Of a stretch of DNA of 37,520 nt, positions 29,284-37,520 are shown in pieces. This DNA is from Actinacidiphila acidipaludis. GTDB lineage: Bacteria > Actinomycetota > Actinomycetes > Streptomycetales > Streptomycetaceae. Below the pieces are notes generated by a model. The model saw only the letters and a list, made by a program, of their open reading frames with translations. It was not told where the DNA came from and did no database searches. Every line of letters begins with the position of its first letter. Position 1 is the stretch's first letter. The stretch covers positions 1 to 37,520 of the forward strand of contig NZ_JAINZZ010000070.1 in assembly GCF_019890725.1 (NCBI RefSeq), given 5' to 3'. The translations under genes and the position numbers were made by a program.

Positions 29284-29289
29284 TAGGCT
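29284..29289 (+). promoter_or_regulatory. Leaderless -10 of the PhzF-like gene
   Basis: TAGGCT six bases before the ATG at 29296; no Shine-Dalgarno is present, so a leaderless mRNA is expected. The -35 (TTCCCC at 17 bases) is weak. Confidence 0.5.
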
Positions 29290-29295
29290 CTTCCC

Positions 29296-30117
29296 ATGCG
29301 GATCCGGATTGTCGACGCCTTCACCGACCGCCCGTTCGGGGGCAACCCGGCAGGCGTGCTGCTGCTCGACGCGGTCGGGTTCCCACCGGAGCAATGGATG
29401 CGGCAGGTCGCCGCCGAGATGAACCTGTCGGAGACAGCGTTCGCCCACCCGCTGGCCGGCGCGCCCGACGCGGACTGGGCGCTGCGCTGGTTCACGCCGG
29501 TCACCGAGGTCGGGCTGTGCGGGCACGCCACCCTCGCCGCGGCCCACGTCCTGCGCACCACGGGAGCCGGTGCGGGCACCATCCGCTTCCGCACCCGGGC
29601 AGGCGTGCTGTCCGCCGACACCGGCGGCGACGGCAGCATCACCCTGGACTTCCCGGCCGCGCCGCTGACCCCCGAGACCGCGCCCGACGGTCTGGCCGAG
29701 GCGCTCGGCGCGGAGCCGCTCACCGTGCTGGACACCGGCCCGGACTGCGGCGACCTGCTGGTGGAGGTGGCCGACGAGGCGAGCGTGCGCGGGCTGCGGC
29801 CGGACTTCGCGACGCTTGCCCGGCTCTCGCACCGCGGGATCATCGCCACCGCCGCGGCCCAGGACCCGGACGGCGGTTACGACTTCGTCTCCCGGGGCTT
29901 CTTCCCCGCGGTCGGCATCGACGAGGACCCCGTGACGGGCAGCGCCCACACCGCGCTCGCCCCCTTCTGGTCCGCCCGGCTGGGGCGGGACGCGCTCACC
30001 GGCCTCCAGGCGTCGGCCCGTTCCGGCCGGGTGGCCACCCGCCTGCGCGGCGACCGTGTCCTGCTCACCGGGTCCGCGGTCACCGTGGTCGACGGCGAGC
30101 TGCACGCCGTGCCATGA
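29296..30117 (+). CDS. PhzF family phenazine biosynthesis-like isomerase
   Basis: A 273-residue PhzF-fold protein (two diaminopimelate-epimerase-like halves). Hallmarks: VDAFTDRPFGGNPAGVLL at the N-terminus, the catalytic Glu in NLSETAF (about residue 46), GLCGHATLAAAHVL, and DEDPVTGSAHTALAPFW in the second half. PhzF itself isomerises DHHA in phenazine synthesis, but no other phenazine genes are nearby, so this is one of the many stand-alone homologues of unknown substrate. Leaderless start at 29296. Convergent with the CPBP protease gene. Confidence 0.9.
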   Translation: MRIRIVDAFTDRPFGGNPAGVLLLDAVGFPPEQWMRQVAAEMNLSETAFAHPLAGAPDADWALRWFTPVTEVGLCGHATLAAAHVLRTTGAGAGTIRFRTRAGVLSADTGGDGSITLDFPAAPLTPETAPDGLAEALGAEPLTVLDTGPDCGDLLVEVADEASVRGLRPDFATLARLSHRGIIATAAAQDPDGGYDFVSRGFFPAVGIDEDPVTGSAHTALAPFWSARLGRDALTGLQASARSGRVATRLRGDRVLLTGSAVTVVDGELHAVP

Positions 30118-30227
30118 GGCACGGGCGCCCCCGACGGCGAGGCCGGCGGACCGGCGGCGCGGGCCGGCCGGTGGCGCCGCCCGCCCTCGGGACCGGTGAA
30201 CCAGCGCCGCGCCGCAGCGTCCGGCGC

Positions 30228-31013
30228 TCACCCGGTGGGCAGCCAGCTCACCTTCCCGGCCAGCAGCGCGTAGCCGACGAAGGCCACGGTGTCGATCAGC
30301 GCGTGGGCCGCCACGAGCGGCCCCACCCGGCCCCAGCGCCGGTAGAGCAGCACGAACACGACGCCCATCGCCATGTTGCCGAAGAACCCGCCGAGCCCCT
30401 GGTAGAGGTGGTACGAGCCGCGCAGCACGGCGCTGGCGGCCAGCGCCGCGGCGGGCGTCCAGCCGAGCTGGCCGAGCCTGCGCAGCAGATAGCCGACGAC
30501 GATGACCTCTTCGAGCACCGCGTTCTGCACGGCGGACAGGATCAGCACCGGGATCTTCCACCAGACGTCCGGCAGCGACTCCGGGACGACCGTGAGGTTG
30601 GCGCCGGCGGCCCGTACGCCGAGGTAGAAGGCGAGCCCGGTGCCGCCGATGAGCGCGGCGACGACCGCCCCGCGCAGCAGGTCGCGGCGCGGCTGGGTGA
30701 GGTCGAAGCCCATCACGGGCATCCCGACGCGTTCCCGCGCGAGCAGGTGCGCGACCAGCGCCACCGGGACCAGCGCGCTGGCGATCCCGAAGAGCTGCCA
30801 GGCCAGGTCGAGCCACGGCCGGCCGGGCGCGGCGGAGCTGACGAGGGTGGCGGCCTGGTTCTTCAGGGCGCCGGGCCGGGTCACCGAGCCGATGAAGCTG
30901 ATCAGCGCGGACACCCCGCTGGCGCCCAGCGAGAGACCGAGCACGATCAGGGTCTCGCTGCGCAGCGTGCGCGGTTCGAGCCGGGTCTCCAGCTCGTATG
31001 ACTCAGCGTGCAC
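30228..31013 (-). CDS. CPBP family intramembrane glutamic endopeptidase
   Basis: A 261-residue membrane protein with about six to eight hydrophobic helices. CPBP (Abi/CAAX protease-like) motifs are visible: EE at 168-169 in NAVLEEVIVVGYLLRRL, H202 in SYHLYQG, and H237 in GPLVAAHALIDTVAF. Family members include prenyl-protein proteases and bacteriocin-immunity proteins; the substrate here is unknown. The start is a GTG at 31013 with GGAGG 4-5 bases upstream, which is close; an upstream in-frame start would add a polar stretch without support. Faces phzF convergently. Confidence 0.88.
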   Translation of the reverse strand: MHAESYELETRLEPRTLRSETLIVLGLSLGASGVSALISFIGSVTRPGALKNQAATLVSSAAPGRPWLDLAWQLFGIASALVPVALVAHLLARERVGMPVMGFDLTQPRRDLLRGAVVAALIGGTGLAFYLGVRAAGANLTVVPESLPDVWWKIPVLILSAVQNAVLEEVIVVGYLLRRLGQLGWTPAAALAASAVLRGSYHLYQGLGGFFGNMAMGVVFVLLYRRWGRVGPLVAAHALIDTVAFVGYALLAGKVSWLPTG

Positions 31014-31204
31014 GCGCCCTCCAGTATCGTCATCCCGCTCTCGCGCCGTCCGCGCGCGATCAGGGTCTCCGCACAAGATACGAAGATGCGGCTCCGGCCA
31101 GCGGAGCGACCCCCACCCTCAGCAGGGCATCCCGGTCCGGAGCGGCGCGCGGGTTCGCAGGAGGGCAGGGGTTCGCGGGAGGGCACGGGTAGGGGGGCCG
31201 GGGG

Positions 31205-31249
31205 CCGGGTCGCCCTGCGCCGGACCGCGTCCGGGGCAGGGCGACCCGG
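31205..31249 (-). terminator. Long terminator hairpin after the GCS2-type ligase gene
   Basis: 14-bp arms (31205-31218 with 31236-31249) enclose a further 6-bp stem (31220-31225 with 31229-31234) with a CGC loop. It begins 5 bases past the ligase stop. The remaining part of 31014-31204 holds only a degenerate 17-18-bp direct repeat near 31149-31184 and no credible gene. Confidence 0.75.
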
Positions 31250-31253
31250 GAGG

Positions 31254-32744
31254 TCAGTCCACCGGCCAGGTGTGCACCGGCTCGCCGGCCTCCATCAGGT
31301 CGCGGTAGCGCTGGGTCATCGAGGCCAGGGCGACCCGGCGGTCGAGGCCGCGTTCGACCAGCCGGTGGAAGGTCGCCGCCTGCCACTCGGCGCCGTTCGT
31401 GCGGCGCCGGCAGCGCTGCTCGATCACGCCCAGGTAGTGGTCCCGGTCGACCGGGTCGATGCCCCAGGCGTCCAGCCCGGCGTGCGCCAGCGGCAGCAGC
31501 TCCTCGCGGATCAGGTCGGCTGCGGCCACCTCCGTCAGGGTCCCGCCGCGTCCCCGCGGCCAGTGCAGCGTCGCGTTGACGCCGTCCCGGCAGGCCGCGT
31601 CGAAGTTGGCCGCGGCTGCGTCGAACGGCAGCCGGTGCCACAGCGGCCGGGACGCCTCGGCCAGTGACCGCACCACCCCGTAGTAGAAGGCGGCGTTGGC
31701 CAGGACGTCGGTGACCGTCGGCCCGGCCGGCAGCACCCGGTTCTCCACCCGCAGGTGCGGCACGCCGTCGACGACCTCGTAGACCGGCCGGTTCCAGCGG
31801 TAGATGGTGCCGTTGTGCAGCGTCAGCTCCCGCAGCTGCGGCACGCCGCCGTCGTCGAGCACGCGCAGCGGGTCCTCGTCGTCGCAGATCGGCAGCAGGG
31901 AGGGGTAGTAGCGGACGTTCTCGGCGAAGAGGTCGGTCACCGAGTCGATCCAGCGTTCACCGAACCAGGTCAGCGGCCGCACTCCCTGGGTCCGCAGTTC
32001 CTGCGGCCGGGTGTCGGTGGCCTGCTGGAACAGCAGCGGGCGGGTCTCGCGCCACAACTCGCGCCCGAAGAGGAACGGAGAGTTGGCGGCGGCGGCGATC
32101 TGCGGGCCGGAGATGGCCTGCGCGGCGTTCCACACCGCCGCGAACCGGCCCGGTGTGACCTGGAGGTGCAGCTGGGTGGAGGTGCAGGCGGCCTCCGGCG
32201 CGATCGAGCCCGAGGTGTAGACGAGGTGCTCGACCCCGTCGATGTCCACGGTGATGTCCTCGCCGCGCATGGCGAGGATGCGGTCGTTGAGCAGGGTGTA
32301 GCGGTCGGCCCGGGAGAGGTTGGCGGACACCAGGTCCTGCGCCTCGAGCGTGGGCAGAATTCCGACCATCACGATGTGCGCGCCCACTTCACCGGCCATC
32401 CGGTCGGCGTAGCCCAGACCGGTGCGCAGTTCCTCGGACAGCCGATCGAGCACCCGGCCGGATAGCCGATGAGGTGCGATGTTCACTTCAATATTGAACT
32501 GTGCGAGCTCGGTCTGGAAATCCTGGCTCGCGATGCGCTCCAGCACCTCTTCGTTCATCATGCGGGGCAGTCCGGCGGAATCCGCGAGATTCAATTCGAT
32601 CTCCAGACCCATCAGATTGCGCGGTCGGTCGAATCGCTTCTCGTCCAACAGCCGCTCCAGCCCCAGCAGACACTGCTGAAGCTTCCGCCGGTACATGCGG
32701 CGGTCGGCCAGGTCGAACGCGCCGGCCACGACCTTCTCCCCCAT
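31254..32744 (-). CDS. Glutamate-cysteine ligase family (GCS2) carboxylate-amine ligase
   Basis: A 496-residue member of the GCS2 carboxylate-amine ligase family, ATP-dependent enzymes joining the gamma-carboxyl of Glu to an amine. Consistent features: MGLEIELNLAD (metal/ATP Glu residues) near residue 45, FNIEVNIAPH, TSTQLHLQV, and NGTIYRWNRPVYE...HLRVENRVLPAGP with the active-site Arg. Streptomycetes use mycothiol instead of glutathione, and no ergothioneine genes (egtB-E) flank it, so classic gamma-glutamylcysteine synthesis is doubtful. The ATG at 32744 has AAGGAG 5 bases upstream. Codon use near residues 80-90 (AAT ATT GAA) is unusually AT-rich for this genome and contains the palindrome TTCAATATTGAA (32487-32498). 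Confidence 0.87.
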   Translation of the reverse strand: MGEKVVAGAFDLADRRMYRRKLQQCLLGLERLLDEKRFDRPRNLMGLEIELNLADSAGLPRMMNEEVLERIASQDFQTELAQFNIEVNIAPHRLSGRVLDRLSEELRTGLGYADRMAGEVGAHIVMVGILPTLEAQDLVSANLSRADRYTLLNDRILAMRGEDITVDIDGVEHLVYTSGSIAPEAACTSTQLHLQVTPGRFAAVWNAAQAISGPQIAAAANSPFLFGRELWRETRPLLFQQATDTRPQELRTQGVRPLTWFGERWIDSVTDLFAENVRYYPSLLPICDDEDPLRVLDDGGVPQLRELTLHNGTIYRWNRPVYEVVDGVPHLRVENRVLPAGPTVTDVLANAAFYYGVVRSLAEASRPLWHRLPFDAAAANFDAACRDGVNATLHWPRGRGGTLTEVAAADLIREELLPLAHAGLDAWGIDPVDRDHYLGVIEQRCRRRTNGAEWQAATFHRLVERGLDRRVALASMTQRYRDLMEAGEPVHTWPVD

Positions 32745-33210
32745 CGATGCTCCTTCCTCGGTGACGTCCTCACGGGAGGATGCCCACCCAAATGATCGAT
32801 AGGCCACGAAGGATCACTCGGGCACGCTACGCTTGCACTATCAGGCACCGGCAGCACGTTCCAGCGGCACATTCACATCCGCGGGACCTGCGTAAACCCG
32901 GGGGAAATCGACCGGCGGGTTCCGGCCGACCGTGGCGGGCAGAAAAATGCACCGCCCACCTCATACCCTGCGGGAATGCCCGGCGGCCGCCTGTCGAAGA
33001 AGGCGAATTCTCGCCTTGCGCGTAATACTGGCAGCGACTAGACGAAACACGGAGCGAACACGCGTCGTATAAACTCCGCGCACAAGGCAAAGACTCCGCC
33101 CTCGCCGGACGCGCCTGTGCCGGACATCCCCCCTGAACCGTCGCGGCCGTCCGCACCCATCCCGCACCACCCGTGTCTCCAGTTGTGTCTCCAGAGTGAG
33201 AGGCGACATC
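32745..33210. other. 466-bp intergenic region with lower GC and a palindrome
   Basis: Divergent region between the ligase and the hypothetical gene. GC is visibly lower than elsewhere, especially 32990-33100. It holds the perfect inverted repeat AAGGCGA-ATTC-TCGCCTT (33000-33017), a TAGCGT -10 candidate for the ligase (minus strand, 32824-32829), a TTGCGC/CTAGAC pair downstream of the palindrome on the plus strand, and two GTGTCTCCAG copies 12 bp apart (33173-33194). I see no convincing gene. Confidence 0.5.
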
Positions 33211-33795
33211 ATGCCGCTGCTTGTCCCACCCGCACCCGCCCCAGCCCTCCTGAGCGTCCTCGCGGCGCTCAGTTCGCCCACCGCGGTCCTGGAGGCAAGG
33301 ACCCCTGCTCTGCGCACCGCGGAAGGGCCGCTGGACGCCGAACACCCGCTGCCTGTCCATGTGTTCGAACCGGCACCGGTGCCGGGGGCACTGCCCCAGG
33401 CACGGCTGACCGGCTGGCGGTTCCATATCCGGGTGGGCGCAGGGGTCGCCGCGGCGGGCGAGACGGTGGCGACGCCGGACGGGTGGGTGTTCTCCCGGTT
33501 CTCCGAGGGTCCCTACCTGGTGTCCACGGAACGCGCGCTGCGGCAGGCGGAGGCGCTGCCGGCCACCTATCAGCCGCACCTGCTGTCGGTGCCGGGGCTG
33601 TACATGCTCGCGCTGTGGCTGCATTCGGTGCCACGGGCCGACGCGGCCACCGCCCAGCCCGACCCGGCGGACCTGCTCATCCCGCTGGCCCCCGCCCCTC
33701 CGGGGATCGCCTCCCACCGGGTCTACCGGCTGGTGGAGCTCGCCCCGGTGCTCAACGTCCGGCTGGCGCCGCCGCTGGCCGGTTCACCGGCCTGA
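33211..33795 (+). CDS. Conserved-looking hypothetical protein, unrecognised
   Basis: About 194 residues that I cannot assign to a family. It has no signal peptide, membrane helix or Cys. A polar, Pro/Ala-rich first third (HVFEPAPVPG) is followed by a more structured block: LTGWRFHIRVGAGVAAAGETVATPDGWVFSRFSEGPYLVSTERALRQAEAL and LLSVPGLYMLALWLHS, ending in a Pro-rich tail. Codon bias is typical of local genes, which supports coding. The ATG at 33211 has GAGAGG upstream; the GTG at 33196 is an alternative. A very strong hairpin follows, so it is a single-gene transcript. Confidence 0.75.
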   Translation: MPLLVPPAPAPALLSVLAALSSPTAVLEARTPALRTAEGPLDAEHPLPVHVFEPAPVPGALPQARLTGWRFHIRVGAGVAAAGETVATPDGWVFSRFSEGPYLVSTERALRQAEALPATYQPHLLSVPGLYMLALWLHSVPRADAATAQPDPADLLIPLAPAPPGIASHRVYRLVELAPVLNVRLAPPLAGSPA

Positions 33796-33826
33796 CCCGG
33801 CCGCGGCGGCCGCTCCGGACGCACAC

Positions 33827-33865
33827 GACGGTGCCCCCTCGCCCGTGCGGCGAGGGGGCACCGTC
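33827..33865 (+). terminator. Very strong terminator hairpin
   Basis: A perfect 17-bp stem (33827-33843 with 33849-33865) and a 5-base loop CGTGC, 31 bases after the hypothetical gene. The most convincing terminator in the window despite lacking a U-tract. Confidence 0.85.
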
Positions 33866-34074
33866 CGCTCTCCCGCTCAGGGCCCATAGCGCAACCGCCC
33901 GCGCGAGTGACGCGTCTTCCCCCAATGAGTACCGGCTGCGGGAAATCCCTGCGGAATCTCCCGAGCGGGACAACACTGGGACCGCCGCACACGAACGGGG
34001 GGACGTACGTGACCAAGGCAGGCAAGACGACCGGAAGCACCACTGACCACTCGCAGCGAAAGACAGCATCGACC

Positions 34075-34281
34075 ATGTGCCAGCACCACCCGCAGTGCCC
34101 CACCGCCGACTGTGCCGACCGGGAGGCCGCCTGCACGGTGGCCCATCACCCGGAACAGGGCTGGAGCCTGCTGTGCAACGGAGTCCTGCTCTTCGAGGAC
34201 ACCGGGGAGCTCCTCCCCGACGGCAGCATCATCGCGCCGCACCGTCCACTGGACAGCGGCAGCGTCACCACGGCGGCCTGA
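34075..34281 (+). CDS. DUF5999 family small protein
   Basis: 68 residues matching DUF5999: MCQHHPQCP start, DREAA, then HHPEQGWSLLCNGVLLFEDTGELLPDGSIIAPHRPL, near-invariant as I recall it in streptomycetes. The N-terminus is rich in Cys and His (C2, H4, H5, C8, then C13 and C20, plus C38), suggesting metal binding, though no function is established. I took the ATG at 34075 because the family normally begins MCQH; a GTG at 34009 with a better ribosome site (GGGGGGA) would add 22 residues. The leader 33866-34074 shows no clear promoter. Confidence 0.88.
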   Translation: MCQHHPQCPTADCADREAACTVAHHPEQGWSLLCNGVLLFEDTGELLPDGSIIAPHRPLDSGSVTTAA

Positions 34282-34324
34282 GGCCGCCCCGAGCGCCCGC
34301 CGCGCACGCGGCACCGCACCTCCG

Positions 34325-34356
34325 AGCCGGTTCCCCTGATCCCAGCGGAACCGGCT
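34325..34356. terminator. Bidirectional terminator between DUF5999 and gcvP
   Basis: AGCCGGTTCC (34325-34334) and GGAACCGGCT (34347-34356), 12-base loop, between the convergent stops at 34281 and 34405. Confidence 0.7.
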
Positions 34357-34404
34357 TCGCCATGTGCGGACGCAGGCGGGCGGGCGTGCGGCGGCAGGAC
34401 CGCC

Positions 34405-37290
<2,886 letters not shown>

Positions 37291-37293
37291 CTG

Positions 37294-37305
37294 AGGAGGC
37301 CTCCT
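37294..37305 (-). promoter_or_regulatory. Self-complementary ribosome-binding site of gcvP
   Basis: AGGAGGCCTCCT, a perfect 12-bp palindrome whose first half is the gcvP Shine-Dalgarno. An anti-SD is therefore present next to the SD and could pair intermolecularly, or with upstream riboswitch sequence. Confidence 0.5.
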
Positions 37306-37340
37306 GGTCTGCGACGACCTTCGGGGGTGCCCGCGCGGAC

Positions 37341-37520
37341 ACCTGTACGGCCTCCCCCTCTGTCATCGGACCTGAGAGCTTCACCGCCCGGCGCGGGCGG
37401 CTTTCACCGTCGGTGAGGGCCGTGACCCGGAGGCTGCGGCGCTCCCGGGGCGTGCCCTGCTTTCCAGAGTGACCTCACCCATGCGGTACGGATGCCTGAG
37501 AGATTCCGGGGAGGGTTTGC
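37341..37520 (-). promoter_or_regulatory. Tandem glycine riboswitch (gcvP leader), cut by the window edge
   Basis: On the minus strand two glycine-aptamer-like units are visible. Upstream unit: CTCTCAGGC (37494-37502) followed by ACTCTGG (37465-37471), the aptamer's conserved core; its 5' half runs past 37520. Downstream unit: GGTGAAAGCC through the CGCCCG/CGGGCG stem region (37380-37413), AGCTCTCAGG (37371-37380) and GACAGAGGGGGAGG (37350-37363). Two adjacent aptamers before gcvP is the established layout. Glycine binding usually switches the cleavage system on. The expression platform reaches the SD region at 37294-37305. Confidence 0.9.

Noticed and set aside
29296..30117. Phenazine or other biosynthetic gene cluster around the PhzF homologue
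   Set aside because: No other phz genes, synthases or scaffold enzymes nearby; stand-alone PhzF homologues are common.
32487..32498. TTCAATATTGAA as a regulator binding site
   Set aside because: It lies about 250 bases inside the ligase coding sequence and is explained by the codons for Phe-Asn-Ile-Glu; noted only as unusual codon use.
32780..33025. 81-codon plus-strand frame in the ligase/hypothetical intergenic region
   Set aside because: No ribosome site, overlaps the ligase promoter region, Arg/Pro/His-rich composition without a recognisable family.

Overview
The window reads as a piece of a high-GC actinobacterial chromosome, most likely Streptomyces or a close relative. Third codon positions are very GC-rich, GTG starts and AGGAGG-type ribosome sites are common, many genes look leaderless, there is a Tat-type Rieske lipoprotein, and DUF5999 is a family I know mainly from streptomycetes. 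From memory only, the order lnt, ung, SDR/fabG ... gcvP resembles the S. coelicolor SCO1336-SCO1378 stretch; I could not check this. I see no tRNA, rRNA, IS element, prophage or CRISPR array. This is core or near-core chromosome with ordinary housekeeping and accessory regulators.

Layout. 0-9 kb: an SDR, a MerA/Lpd-like flavoprotein, a histidine phosphatase, apolipoprotein N-acyltransferase (lnt), a Gfo/Idh/MocA oxidoreductase whose 3' end overlaps lnt, a small lipoprotein, ung, and a two-gene SDR/fabG operon with a strong promoter. 9-13 kb: a HipA-like kinase coupled to a DUF3037 protein, divergent from an S9 prolyl-oligopeptidase-type peptidase and a Rieske lipoprotein. 13-21.4 kb: a LysR/EamA divergent pair, a MocR (GntR-aminotransferase) regulator divergent from two FMN split-barrel proteins (PNPOx-like and PaiB-like), then on the minus strand pdxH and two further EamA exporters. 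21.5-25 kb: a secreted GH3 beta-glucosidase and its divergent LacI regulator. 25-29 kb: PadR, AraC, VOC and LuxR genes, then an Rv2258c-like methyltransferase divergent from a DUF1059 protein across a TetR-type operator. 29-34.4 kb: PhzF-like protein, CPBP membrane protease, a GCS2-type carboxylate-amine ligase, an unrecognised protein and a DUF5999 protein. 34.4-37.5 kb: gcvP with a tandem glycine riboswitch that runs off the right edge.

How things fit together. Several regulators sit next to their likely targets with visible candidate operators (LysR, MocR, LacI, PadR). The TetR-type site at 28.84 kb has no TetR gene in the window. The signals I find most worth following are non-coding: a probable leaderless leader peptide followed by mutually exclusive hairpins and a Shine-Dalgarno-sequestering stem in front of an EamA exporter (19.26-19.45 kb); a four-copy 24-bp tandem repeat that carries the stop codons of two convergent genes (15.09-15.19 kb); a three-way-junction element at an SDR 3' end (7.30-7.36 kb); and direct repeats plus a palindrome in the MocR intergenic region. 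The HipA-like/DUF3037 pair is the best candidate for an uncharacterised protein system.
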